Of a stretch of 64,000 nt of DNA, positions 33,661 to 48,800 are shown one piece after another. This DNA comes from Macrostomum hystrix (lineage: Eukaryota; Platyhelminthes; Macrostomidae): NCBI GenBank assembly GCA_950097015.1, contig CATNEN010000039.1, positions 3,918,001-3,982,000 on the forward strand. The letters are read 5' to 3'. The translations under genes were made by a program, and so were the position numbers. The notes beneath the pieces were generated by a model. That model ran no database searches, was not told the origin of the DNA, and was given only the letters and a program-made list of their open reading frames with translations. Each line of letters begins with the position of its first letter. Position 1 is the stretch's first letter.

Positions 33661-36279
33661 ATGCAACGCCTCAGTGCGGCCAGTCTGTATGACTCAGACC
33701 TGGGCATCGGCCTAGGCACACCGATGGACACGGCTTCCGTCTGCTCCTCTCACACCTCCGACTCCGGCGTCAGTGTCGGCCTTGGCGGTGCCGGCACGGG
33801 CCAGATCCCCGGCCTGCGCCGAATGCAGTTCCCCAGGCCTGTGCGCGTCAGCCAAGCGCCGCCACTTCCTCCACCACCGCCGCCGTCATCATCGTCGGCA
33901 TTGTTGTCTGCGCCAACAAGTCAAGCAGCTGTAGCGGGACCGGCTCGGCCGAGGACGCTGCAGCAGTTGCAGCCGCAGCAACAGCAGCAGCAGCATCAGG
34001 AGCGTCACTTTCAAAGGCCGAATCCCACTCCGCCGTCACTATTTCGGCTACAGCAGCAGCAGCAAGCCCAACAAGCGCTACTGTCGCCCAGCTCCTCGTC
34101 GGTTCCCTCGCCTCAGTCTAGCGTTGCCTCAGGTAGATCGACGCCTCAGTACGCAACTCCTCAGCAGCAGCAGAGATTGTTGCTACTGCAGCAGAGGTCT
34201 CTGCCTCCGCCGCCCACGCAACAGCCGCCTCCGCCGCCTCCGCCTCCACCGGCCTACAGTGCCAGCCACACCCTCTTGACTTCTAGGACTCTGCCCGCGG
34301 CCCCCGCTGCTGCGACGGCTGCGTCGGCTTTGTCAGCCTTCGCTGGCGCGCACTCGTCATTGTCTAGATCATCTAGCAGCATAGGTCAGTGATTTCCGAA
34401 TGCTGAGTCTGGTTTCAGGTACTTTCGGAGGTGCTGAAATTAAAGATAATTAAAGTAGCAATCGTTTTTTATTAGAAATTTTTCGTATGAGATTCGGACA
34501 GTTTTCAGCCTAGAAACCGCTGGGTTTCATTTAGTACTTTAGGCGCTTTGAACTTACGCGCTCTATGTAAGAATAGTACAAAGTGCAAAACATACGCACG
34601 CACAGATCGTTCTGCATGCCAGCACTCAACAACGTTTTTTATATCTACAAGTTTATTTTCAAAATTGTAGTCCCAATATGATAGAATCTATATGCTTATA
34701 ACAGCCTGACCTTTCCCAAGTTTTGAGCTCTGTGCACTTTATCTAGCATGAAATATTTATGTTTTATCAGCAATTTTTTTATTTTTTTAGACTGCTTTGC
34801 TGTACCCCTTTGAATTCTGCAATTAATTCGTCACTTCACCTGCGTGCCTAAAATAATATTCTAATAATTAGTCAGGAATTCCAGAATAAACACCTGACAA
34901 CTGCAGGTCTTGGCCCCTACCCCCTCTATAGCCTCCTCTCTCTCTCCACTCGTTATTCACTGTGTTTCTCTCCTGGAATGCCAGTGCAATGGAATGCCGC
35001 GCCGAATGTTAAACCTTCTAAGTAATTTTTTCTTTAATTTAATAAAAGATGCCAAGAATGCACTTAAATTGAGTTGACGAAATTGACCACATCTGACTAG
35101 TCACTTTGCAAAGCTAGCTCGTTAAGCAGTGTCCCACGCATTGGAAAGACACTGGCGCTATGCATTTACTCTCGTAGCTCTATAGCCTGTTTTAAGAAAA
35201 ATGTGGGCACTAACTTGATTCCAAGTTTAGCTGCTGTCTCTCGTTTTTTGTCTGAAGCGGAAACGGCTCGCGAGAACGAGGCTTCTGTGTGGGCTGCTGT
35301 AATAAAGCACCGGCGTGAATCTACCCCGTACTATTTGCCTGCTCTTCTCCTCGCCTCTACCCGCTTCTAAACCGTTTGCCCCTTCGAACCAAACCCAGTT
35401 CTTCTACCTCCTACCTTCTCCCGTTCTATCCCATTCTGCTACCCTATTCTACCCCGTTCTATCCACTTCTGCTATCATATTCTATCTTGTTCTATCCCAT
35501 TCTGCTACCCTATTCTACCCCGTTCTATCCCCTTCTGCTACCCTATTCTATCCCGTTCTATCCCATTCTGCTACCCTATTCTACCCCGTTCTATCCCCTT
35601 CTGCTACCCTATTCTACCCCGTTCTATCCCCTTCTGCTACCCTTTTCTATCCCGTTCTATCCCATTCTGCTAACCTATTCTACCCCGTTCTATCCCCTTC
35701 TGACTACACTATTCTATCTTGTTCTATCCCCTTCTGCACACTATTCTATCCCGTTCTATCCCCTTCTACTACACTATTCTATCCCGTTCTATCCCCTTAT
35801 ACTACACTATTATATCCCGTTCTATCCCCTTCTGCTACCCTAATCTTTCCCGTTCTATCCCATTCTTCTACCTTCTTCTACCCCATTCTATTCCCATCTA
35901 CCCTATTCTACCCTCTTCTAATCCTTCCCTATTGTAATCCCAAATGCCCTGCCCCCAGTCCTCAGTCTTGTCTAATACACAGTTTTGCACCTTTAATTTC
36001 AAGGCGCCTGCGGCAAATGCGCCAAAGCCATAGCGGCTCCTTCAGAGGCTTGCCACGCTCTTGGCAAAGTTTTTCACACCGTCTGCTTCACCTGCAACTG
36101 CTGCGGTCGAGAGCTAATCGGTTAGTTAACTTTTTCTTTCTGTTTTTCTAGTAGGCGGAAGTCCAGTTGGGTCACGTGATGCTTCGCCTCCAGGTTGTCA
36201 CTCGCTGTAGCGCAGAACATCGATTTTTTAGTACCAATTACCCTGGCCTTTTCAAGTTTTGGCCCGTTCCCGTCTCTCT

Positions 36280-36314
<35 letters not shown>

Positions 36315-36639
36315 TTCATATCCCTCAATGCCCTCTTTCCACTCTGACCCATGCACCTTTAGTAAAGGCCAGAGAATCTAACAAAGCTGTTTGGATGGAA
36401 TTCTGGAAATTTTTGGTGCCGCAATCCTCAGCGAAGCTGTCCTTGTCACAAATGTTCAGACAAAACTGTCAGAGCGAATCCCCTCCTTCCCTCCATGTTC
36501 TTTCCCTAAACTCCCTGGAGGCCAGGTAGGCATGCGCAGAGATGGATGGGGCTGCTGGGTGCTGCTGCTTGGCCCACCTGTCCGTCTGTGTGTTAGGGGA
36601 ACTTCGGTGATTTTTCTCTCTGTCTCTGTGTCTGTGTGT

Positions 36640-36676
<37 letters not shown>

Positions 36677-38873
36677 TGTGTGTGTGTGTGTCTGTGTGTG
36701 TGTCTGTGTGTGTGTGTGTGTCTGTGTGTGTGTCTGTGTGTGTGTGTCTGTGTGTGTGTGTGTGTCTGAACTCTTCGGCGTCCTTGCCTCTTTCCGTATT
36801 TCTTATCTGAATAGCAAACAAATCTACGGAATGGCTAGCTATTGATTGCAGTTAACGTACTAAATAGTAAATTAGCTCAGCTTATTTTTTTACCCTGTCG
36901 GAGACTACGATCATAGTAAAAATCCCAGCAACCATCCCTACAACCTACCCAGCAACCATCCCAACAACCATCCCAGCAACCATCCCAGCAACCATCCAAA
37001 CAACATACCCAGCAACCATACCAGTAACCATCCCAGCAACCATCCCAGCAACCATCCCAACAACCATCCCAGCAACCATCCCAGCAACCATCCAAACAAC
37101 ATACCCAGCAACCATACCAGTAACCATCCCAGCAACCATCCCAGCAACCATCCCAGCAACCATCCCAGCAACCATCCCAGCAACCATCCAAACAACATAC
37201 CCAGCAACCATACCAGCAACCATCCCAGCAACCATCCCAGCAACCATCCAAACAACATACCCAGCAACCATACCAGCAACCATCCCAGCAACCATCCCAG
37301 CAACCATCCAAACAACATACCCAGCAACCATACCAGCAACCATCCCAGCAACCATCCCAGCAGCCATACCAAAAACCATCCCAACAACCATCCAAACAAC
37401 ATACCCAGCAACCATACCAGCAACCATCCCAGCAACCATCCCAGCAACCATCCAAACAACCATCCCAGCAACCATCCAAACAACATACCGAGCAACCATA
37501 CCAGCAACCATCCCAGCAACCATCCTAACAACCATCCCAGCAGCCATACCAAAAACCATCCCAACAACCATCCCAGCAAACATCCCAAAAACCGTCCCAA
37601 TAACCATCCCAAAAACCGTCCCAGCAACCATCCCAACAACCATCCCAGCAACCATCCCAGCAAACATCCTATAGACCATCCCAGCTACCTAGTCAAACGT
37701 CTTCGAACGATTTTGCAGGTGAAACCTTCTACGCTGTTCCGTCGCCCGGTGAGGGCAGCCCACCCAGCGTATTCTGCGCTCAGGACTTCCTCTACACCGG
37801 CTTCCAGCAGGCCTCAGAAACCTGCTCAGCCTGCGGCCACCTCATCACCGACCAGATCCTACAAGCCCTCGGTCGGCACTTCCACCCGGCCTGCTTTCGC
37901 TGCTCAGTCTGCCAGCGCTGCCTAGACGGCCGACCCTTCACGGTTGACGTGTCCGGCTCCGTGTTCTGCGTGCCCGACTATCACAGAGTGTACGCGCCGC
38001 GCTGCTACAAGTGCGCCCTGCCAATCGCCCCGGAGGCCGACGATCAGGACGAGGTGCTGCGCATTGTCAGCATGGGCAAGGATTTTCACCTGGCCTGCTA
38101 TCGTTGCGAGGTGAGGCTCCATTGCAATGCTTCAAGCCAAAGTTCCACAATTTGGCCTTAGCAACAATTCCACAATTCAGCCTTAGCAACAGTTCCACAA
38201 TTCAGCCTTAGCAACAATTCCACAAATCAGCCTTAGCAACAATTCCACAATTCAGCCTTAGCAACAGTTCCACAATTCAGCCTTAGCAACAATTCCACAA
38301 ATCAGCCTTAGCAACAATTCCACAATTCAGCCTTAGCAACAATTCCACAATTCAGCCTTAGCAACAGTTCCACAATTCAGCCTTAGCAACAGTTCCACAA
38401 TTCAGCCTTAGCAACAGTTCCACAATTCAGCCTTAGCAACAGTTCCACAATTCAGCCTTAGCAACAATTCCACAATTCAGCCTTAGCAACAGTTCCACAA
38501 TTCAGCCTTAGCAACAGTTCCACAATTCAGCCTTAGCAACAGTTCCACAATCTAGTCTTAGCAACAGTTCCGCAATTCAGCCTTAGCAACAGTTCCACAA
38601 TTCAGCCTTAGCAACAGTTCCACAATTCAGCCTTAGCAACAGTTCCACAATCTAGTCTTAGCAACAGTTCCACAATCTAGTCTTAGCAACAGTTCCACAA
38701 TTCAGCCTTAGCAACAGTTCCAAGGTTATATCAACATGAACATGGAACATGAACAGGACTGCGGCATTCAATTGTCCAATGAGAGCCACAGGCGCTGCTA
38801 TCCTTTGGTTGACAAGGTGCTGAACTCGGTGCACCTTTTCTGCTACAGTTGCCGCATTCGAAGAGATGACTGA
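33661..38873 (+). CDS. jub: Ajuba/LIMD1/WTIP-family LIM protein
   Basis: Four coding exons, 33661-34384, 36004-36120, 37719-38110 and 38757-38873, give 449 residues. The first 241 residues are a disordered pre-LIM region rich in Ser, Pro and Gln with polyproline blocks. Three zinc-binding LIM domains follow. LIM1 begins CGKCAKAI and is split by an intron; its end DFLYTGFQQ matches the Ajuba group. LIM2 is [17 protein letters not shown] ... [13 protein letters not shown]3 begins CYKCALPI, includes [20 protein letters not shown], and ends RRCYPL ... [16 protein letters not shown] and LRIVSM favour Ajuba/LIMD1 over zyxin. Family members link adherens junctions to Hippo signalling (binding Warts/LATS) and shuttle to the nucleus. 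Here LIM1 carries a small insertion (about ten residues, [10 protein letters not shown]) before its last zinc ligands, just after the exon 2-3 join. Confidence 0.9.
35400..35935 (+). repeat. About 34-bp pyrimidine minisatellite
   Basis: Units built from CCGTTCTATCCCCTTCTGCT and ACCCTATTCTA. The strand is almost purely C/T plus A, and it remains open in two frames by accident. It lies in intron 1 of the LIM gene just before the LIM1 exon. Confidence 0.85.
36284..36768 (+). repeat. CTG and TG microsatellites
   Basis: A CTG run at 36284-36312 is followed by an interrupted TG array with TGTCTG variants at about 36615-36768. Both are in intron 2 of the LIM gene. Confidence 0.85.
36935..37685 (+). 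repeat. 12-bp minisatellite
   Basis: The unit is CCAGCAACCATC with variants CAAACAACATAC and CAGCAACCATAC. Higher-order blocks repeat (CATCCAAACAACATACCCAG recurs). A 12-bp unit stays in phase, so three minus-strand frames are open without being genes. It ends about 35 bases before the LIM2 exon. Confidence 0.9.
38120..38725 (+). repeat. 25-bp minisatellite filling the last LIM-gene intron
   Basis: The unit contains CAACAGTTCCACAATTCAGC followed by CTTAG. About 24 units run from just after the donor at 38110 to about 30 bases before the acceptor at 38756, so the intron is almost entirely repeat. Confidence 0.9.
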
Positions 38874-39449
38874 ACGACCGCACTATGGACTCATTGAACT
38901 CGAAAATTCGTTCGTTGAAGCAAATCAGAATGTGCTTTATACGCACAAGCGCCCAAGAAATTCAGGTGTGTAAAGTTATAAACAATTTGCGCGATTGTAT
39001 TATTCTATTTGCTGTAGCTATTTTATTTTTTTACTGATCAGAGTATAAATATAGATATATTTATTTATTTTCATACGCATATTCAGTTTCTTTTATGAAT
39101 TTTACACACTATTTCTAAAAGCTCTTCCGCTCTCTTCTGTTTTTTTGGGGGTACACTATTGCTGACCTGTTTTTGCTTCCAATTTTACTGCAGCAACCAC
39201 TGGGCGCCTTTTCGCGAATGCCTTACTGACTTCGTTATCGTATGTAATAGGAGATATTTCCTGGCGGCTTTTTTAACTGTCTAATTGTAAAGTTCACAAG
39301 TGATTTACAGAACTAGAAGATCACATGTTCAGCAAAAGTAACTGAATGCCAAATAATCTGAGCATGTATGTTAGTTGCACTATTATATATCTATTCATTA
39401 CAAAGAATCACAGTTTACTATAGTGAAAATTAAATAACTATTGAGTTCA

Positions 39450-39790
39450 CAATGTACATTTGCTTCCCTACCCCTGTCTCCCGGCTAGCGAAGCTTCGCA
39501 ATGTACATTTGCTTCCCTACCCCTGTCTCCCGGCTAGCGAAGCTTCGCAATGTACATTTGTTTCCCTACCCCTGTCTCCCGGCTAGCGAAGCTTCGCAAT
39601 GTACATTTGCTTCCCTACCCCTGTCTCCCGGCTAGCGAAGCTTCGCAATGTACATTTGTTTCCCTACCCCTGTCTCCCGGCTTGCGAAGCTTCGCAATGT
39701 ACATTTGTTTCCCTATCCCTGTCTCCCGGCTTGCGAAGCTTCGCAATGTACATTTGTTTCCCCACCCCTGTCTCCCGGCTAGCGAAGCCT
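39450..39790 (+). repeat. 49-bp minisatellite, about seven units
   Basis: Units contain CGAAGCTTCGCAATGTACAT and TCCCTACCCCTGTCTCCCGG. The GCGAAGCTTCGC core is a perfect 12-base palindrome. The last unit is degenerate (to about 39840). Confidence 0.85.
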
Positions 39791-41999
39791 CACTGCACAT
39801 CAAATTCCCGACCCCCTCCCTGAAAGCGAAGTCTCACGATGTACTTCGTGAAGTACATGAGTTAACTTATCCCTCCTAGGAAAATGAAGTCGAAAGACTG
39901 CATCAATGGACTTCTTAATGAAATATTTCTTAAACCCTTTCTAGCTAGAGAAGTCACACAATTCACGTTTTTAATCCATCGTACGAGTCAATAATGTTAA
40001 TAAGAGATAATTAACATTAGCATATTAACTTTGTTGTTCAAGGCTTAGCTTCACTGTCTTCTTTTGGTGTCACACTTCTTCAGTTTTCGTTGTGCCCTAT
40101 TCGCGTGTCAAAATATTGCGCAAAAATGCAAGGAAGCAACTGTTTGCTTTTTATGTGTACACATATTAGCATGTACATTTGATTAAATATACTCGCACAT
40201 GTCATTAAGCCTGTTGGAACTTGGAATGCATAAATAATAAGGCTTGAGTCATGGCGCATCCGACGCAATTATATGCAAGTCCTGCTATGCCAGTTGCTCA
40301 TTTTATTGCTCTTTTGCGAGTTCTGGGAGCTTTCACCGTTTTTGCAACGATGAAGCAAAGCTAATAATTGGAGTTCATTAATATTAATTAGCTTAAACAG
40401 CCACAATGCGACCATCTCCATGACAGAAAAACTGCTTTAGTTTTGCGCACCCAGGCAGCACAGCAGGATGTCAGATGAAGCCACAATGCTTGCTCTTGAG
40501 GCCCCATTGTGAAGGGTGAAAGCATCTGGTGTGTTTGAACAACTGCATTATCCTAAACACTGTGAGTTTGGGGTGATGCACGCGTCAATTGTCTGCAGGC
40601 GGCTTAAATATGCATAAAATGTAATGCAACTCCCGTACCTAATGAGCATATTGTGGCATTAATTGCTTCGCATACATTGGGCTACACTTGTTTGCAGCTG
40701 AAATGAAGACGGAGGGTGTGCGTGTATAAATAATCTTAAATGTGAAAGCAATGTTGTTCTCGTGTGCAGCAAAACTGGGGCTATACTCAATAGTTGTGTG
40801 AGCAGCCTTCACTGCGCACACAGGGCTGGGGCTGGGGCAAAGGAATGCGGCTGGCAAAAATTATTTACAACCCACCCCACCCGGACTGGGTGGGTGTGTA
40901 CACAGCGCAGTGTACTTTGTCCCTGCCTGCATAGCTGCGCAGTGCTTCAGCAATGTGAATTCTTAGAATAGCCGCTCTCTAGGCATGGCATTAACTGCGT
41001 GTGCAATCTGAGTCTGCGCTTGTGTTCGTGGGAAAATTACTTTTTTTAATTCCCTGCATTAAAAATGCAATCTAAAACCAAGGACTACTAGGAGAAGAAT
41101 AACGGAAAACTAGGGTTCTTGAAAAAAAAATTGAGGGGCTCAACAGGAAAAAAATTTCGCGAAGATAAATTAGTTTCGAATATTATTTATAGCTTCATAG
41201 ATTTCTGCAAAGCTTCATTTGTGAAAACATCCATTTCATTTCCTTTTCTTGATTTTTTTCTCGAAAGTGCCTAAAATACATTGAAGGCCATGAAACTAGC
41301 TTTTTTCTTCATTCTCTGATCATTTATCGAGTTAGTTAATTTATTATTTTGTGCTTGTAATTAATATATAGCCCTAGTAAAAACAACTTTTCGGGTATAA
41401 CGATCAGTAAGCCTCATTGAAGAAACATGTTAGGAAAGTCATATAAAAAAGCTTTGGATTTGTTATAAAAACGATCATCATTTTAATGAGAAACAATGAG
41501 AAAATCTCCGTAGAATGTATTTTTCGACGATAACAACCAGCCTCTTCAACATTTGTCTAAGAAACGTATTTTCCCGTCATTCTCCTAGTAGTCCTTGTGT
41601 TTAAAATGCTAGAAAATAAACGAGCTTTTATTTTAAGTGCGAGTGCCGATGCATCGAGACTGTAGCGAGAATGCAAATTTCTTCTATAAATGTATGTTAA
41701 AGTAATTTCACAGTTTTTTGTTCGCAGACAAAAATATATGGCTCTTTTTGCCAGCACAAGGAGTTAACAACTGCAACATGCATAGCAATGTGAACTTTTC
41801 ATTCTTGCAAACATTGTGGAAAGTGGCTGACATGAACCCAGAACAGGTTGTAGCACTGCTGCATATACCAGCTTTCCCATAGACTCGCACGCTTACTGGG
41901 CGAGGAATTCCGGTTGTATCGAAAACAGAACACAACAATTGGAGATTTAGCATTTCTGATATTCTGAAGCTAAAATTTGTGCTTGACACCAAGGAGTGA

Positions 42000-42860
42000 T
42001 GAGACATGGGACAATGGAGATGGGACTAGGGAGATAATACTATAGGGAGATAATACTAGGGAGATGAGAAAGGGAGGAAATAAGACAGGGAAGAGATGAA
42101 ACAGGGGAGAGATGAGACAGCGGAGAGGTGAGAGAAGGGAGAGATGAGACAGTGGAGAGATTAGACAGAGAAGAGATGAGACAGTGGAGAGATGAGACAG
42201 TGGAGAGATAAGACAGCGGAGAGATAAGACAGCGGAGAGATGAGACAGCGGAGAGGTGAGAGAAGGGATAGATGAGACAGTGGAGAGATTAGACAGAGAA
42301 GAGATGAGACAGTGGAGAGATGAGACAGTGGAGAGATGAGACAGCGGAGAGATAAGACAGCGGAGAGATGAGACAGCGGAGAGATAAGACAGCGGAGAGA
42401 TGATACAGCGGAGAGATGAGACAGCGGAGAGATGAGACAGCGGAGAGATGAGACAGGGGAGGGATGAGACAGCGGAGAGATGAGACAGTGGAGAGATGAG
42501 ACAGTGGAGAGATGAGACAGCGGAGAGATAAGACAGCGGAGAGATAAGACAGTGGAGAGATGAGACAGCGGAGAGATAAGACAGCGGAGAGATGAGACAG
42601 CGGAGAGATAAGACAGTGGAGAGATAAGACAGTGGAGAGATGAGACAGCGGAGAGATGAGACAGCGGAGAGATGAGACAGCGGAGAGATGAGACAGCGGA
42701 GAGATAAGACAGCGGAGAGATGAGACAGCGGAGAGATAAGACAGCGGAGTGATGAGACAGCGGAGAGATGAGACAGTGGAGAGATGAGACAGAAGTGAGG
42801 AGTCAGAGGAGAGATGAGACAAGGGAGATGCGGCTCGGGAGACATAAGACAGGGGAAAAA
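42000..42860 (+). repeat. 16-bp purine-rich minisatellite, about 50 units
   Basis: The unit is GAGAGATGAGACAGCG or its GTG/ATAAG variants. The strand is nearly free of C and T except for fixed positions. Its unit is very similar to the one inside the hAT MITE at 18.4-18.7 kb, though no hAT termini flank this array. Confidence 0.9.
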
Positions 42861-43773
42861 TGACATAGGGGAGAAATGAGACGAAAGCGACGGGAAAGGG
42901 CAGAGCCAGTGAAAGGGGGCAAGGGCCAGAGCTTGCTTTCGGAGCTCGTCCGCAAGTTGCCGGAGTAAAAAGAGATTTAAACAAAAGTTCATTGCCGTAA
43001 TTGTGATAATCCAGCTATAACAAGGAACAAACTCAATAGAACTTGAGCCTGCACACGGAATGTTTAGATAAATATGTATTTGTGAAAAGTAAAACATCCT
43101 GATGGTCCTGTGTGATATAGTAGGAAAACAAAAGTGCTCCGCAAACACAATAATATGAAGAAAAGGTTAGAAGTTGATGGAAGACCCAGTCTATTCATAT
43201 GGCTCCAGCCAATCAGACCACGCGAATACAACCTCATGTACAAAGAAGCACATTTTGATTGGCCAGAGTAAAAAAGATTTGATTGTTAACAGGTAATATT
43301 AAATTACAGAGGAAAATACTGATTAGTTAAAACAAGGTAAATGTGGTTTAAATAAAATAAGTTTTTTCGGGCACACAGTGCCATGCGCTGAGTAACTAGA
43401 GCAGCCATTAGAAAATAAACTAGATTAAGCAATGCGTAACAACTGTGAGCGATGGGTGAGGCATGGAATCAAAAGATTTTCACAAAAACGTTTCTTTATT
43501 TTCCATTATTTCACTCGAGTGCAATGAAATCCATGCCTCGAACTGAACTAAACAAAGGAAGGACGAATTAAAAATGGATGAAACTGTAGCAATAAATAGA
43601 ATACTGTACAAAAAGCCGACAGGAAATTTGCAAACTATACTACTGGGCGACCATGGAAGTAGTCTGTTGGAGAAAATGTTTCCTGAATAAAGAAAATCGG
43701 CCTATAGATGAAATGAAGAGCAGTTTGGGTGAAGGGAAGGATCCGATTGCCTCTCCAGCGCCTCCGCAGACAA

Positions 43774-45868
<2,095 letters not shown>

Positions 45869-45899
45869 TTATTATTTTTGTTTAAACTTGCTGCTACAC

Positions 45900-48800
45900 T
45901 TACGGCTGCTAAATCTTTTTTATTTAGCCTTAAACTTGTTGGAGAAAATTATCACTTTTTAACTGACTTCGTTAGGTTCATTTTTATTGTTTTAAAGTAG
46001 TTTAAAAATTAAAAAAGAAATGTAAAAGTTCAAAAATAAACATCCAAGTCCGATATAGAAAATATTGTTTTACTTGGGAGTACAAAACAAAATTTTTATT
46101 CAACACTAAACGTCTATTTAGTAGTCCCTGTTTTTTGCAGTGCAATAATTCCTGTTATAATTGTTAGACATAATTTATATCCAAACGCAGGACACTATAA
46201 TACAAAAAGTTACCTTAAAAAAAAAATAAATATTTGAAGCTAAAGTCTCAATTTTATAGCTTTTGTTTAAACAATTATTTGTACACTTATATTAGGAAAA
46301 TCCATTCAGTTATATACATTTATAAATGACACTCTTACATTTAACATAGGTATTTGACAGATGATTCATATTTAACAGTGACAGTGACTTAATATTTCGC
46401 CCGTTTCTATTTGACATATGATTCAGAAGTTTATATACTACGTGGACAAAATGTTACAAAATAAAATATTTGAATATAGATTGTTAAAGTTTCTGTACAT
46501 ACAACTTTTTTATCGAAAAATCGAAAACGAAAAGTATGAATAATGTATATAATGTATTTATTCTTAGACACCATTTTTAGTCATTTTTGCATTAATTTTC
46601 TCTTTTCCCAGCCTGTCTGAAATTGCTCAATTGTACAATACATAGGCCTACTGCTAAGACAGATTGTATCAGAAATATAAAACACAAAGTACATGAACAT
46701 GATAGGTTTATAAAAATACTATAAATATTCGTCCAAGCCAATGCTCGGTGGTATTGATAGGTTCATTAATATAATGTAATTCAGAAAAAAAGATTTTGCC
46801 TAATTTTTAAACCAATTTAATGACAAAAATCATAATGACAAGATGCCTAATTAACAGTCGGCAAAAAACACAAAATTAAGTTCTGATACCGTGAACAAAA
46901 AACTTATATATTTAATCGAAACGAAATAGCGAGTTGAATTTTTCGCACGCTTTTGTCACAAAGATTGTCCAAAGCAAACCTCAAATCTCTATGGAAACAA
47001 GTTTCGTGATAACAATTCCGGAACCTTTTTATCTGTGCAGAAGTTTTGAATGAGTGTATGAGTGTTTCGTTGGAAATGAATTTCCAGCTTGTGTTCCAGC
47101 AACGTATTACCAACTAAGTCGACCGCAATAAACTAATTTTAGCAAATTACATCTATACGAAATCGGTACTGTATCAAGCGTGCAAAATCATTAATAAGCT
47201 TTTACAAAGCCATTGAAAGTTGACTTCGAGCCATTGACTTCGAACAAACTGAACTATAAAACTATTGCAAATATTTTAAATAGTTACCGCGAATCGCTGG
47301 TTTGTTAGTAAAACCTTTGATCTAGTGAAACAGCTATATATTTATAATGTCTATATTGTCACTAATGCTAGCCGTTTTAATTCCGCGTTTGAACTCGCGA
47401 AAACCATATATGACGTGAAAAGTATTGATTTACTGCCAATTTCCCAAATCTGAAGAAAAACGACAAGCAACGTAAAACAATTCACCAAAGTAATAAAATT
47501 GGCCAGCTTAAATAAACAAACGCAATAAAAACGCTGAATAAGAACAATGAGTATATTTACTTTCAGCTCAACTCGAAATCGCTAAAATTGCATGAACACG
47601 ACAAATTTAGATGCATCTATATAGCACTGGGTTCACAAATATATACATATATATAGATACGTATATAAAAATGTATATTACAATATATAATATGGTAACA
47701 TGTAAACACAAACAAACAAAATTTAAATTCAGAGAGAACAGACAAAGCTACAATAAAAAAGCATGTTTTGAGGGTGACGTGAAAAATGACAAAAGCAGAA
47801 AATGTTGCTAGATACGCTCGTAAAAATGTTGTCACAAAAACAAGCTGGCAGCTAAAATTTCAGGCCAGTTCTGAAACAAACAAACCTATGGCCCGGGGAG
47901 AGTGAGAGAACAGAGCAACTGAAAAAAGGTAATCACTGGCGCTAAGAAATTCAAATGATAAGTAAGAAAAACCGACCTAAAATACCTAAAGATGTACTAA
48001 ATAAAATTGCCAATTATAGAGGCCAGGTTTTGTTAAACAAAATGCCTCCCATGCCAGACAGGGCACAACAGAGTGGTAAAAAAGCACTGCAAGCTAACAT
48101 TGAAAGCCAAGAAAGTTAAAAGCAAAAGACGCACACAGACGCGTAAAAGTCGGCAGATAGCTTGAAGCCTACCGGTGAATAAGACAACATTAATTACAAA
48201 GGAGATGCTGTCTAAAGTGCAAACTGCTGCAAAAACTGTGCAATACAATATCATGACTGGTCAAAATAAAGGCAGGTGAGAACTTTCAGAAAAGAGAATT
48301 GCATTTAATTAAAACAAATAAAACAAAAAAACTTTTTAAAACAAATTAAAATGGGTCCTCATTTGTTGATCCTCACAACCCAGTAAAAAATTCGGCTGCT
48401 TCTTCGGCGGGTTTTCTGTGCAAAATAGGAGTGGAATCTACCGAAATCCCCCCTATCTCGCAAGAGTTAAAGAAACCACCCAGGAAGCAGCCGATGTAAC
48501 CGTAAATTGTGCGGAAACCGCCGAAGAATCACCCGAACTAGTGGCCCATGGGACAACCAGAGAATTATTTACGGGCGATTCTGAGCATGGAATCTTCCGA
48601 ACTGGAGGATTCTTTGGGTGATTCCATTTCGCCACCAAGAAGCTCCGAGAAAACGCCCAGTTGGGTAGATTCTAAGCATGGAATCATCCGATTGGTATGT
48701 TTCCAGCGTTCGGCTGTTTCTTTTTCTGGAAACACCGCAGATTCCAACTGGAATCACCCAAAGAAACATCCCTATTTTTAGCGGGAAAAGTACACAATTT

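Larger units (their letters stand above)
38874..43773. other. Intergenic region with two tandem arrays
   Basis: Apart from the arrays at 39450-39790 and 42000-42860, the sequence is AT-rich with no supported gene. The long minus-strand frame at 41970-43148 is produced by the 16-bp array. Confidence 0.5.

Noticed and set aside
36877-37679. Three overlapping 200-244-codon minus-strand frames rich in Trp, Leu and Cys
   Set aside because: They are produced by the 12-bp CCAGCAACCATC repeat, which is open in three frames, and lie inside the LIM gene intron.
41970-43148. 392-codon minus-strand frame of SPLSHLSAVSSLRC repeats
   Set aside because: It is the translation of the 16-bp purine array; composition is purely repeat and it stays open in more than one frame.
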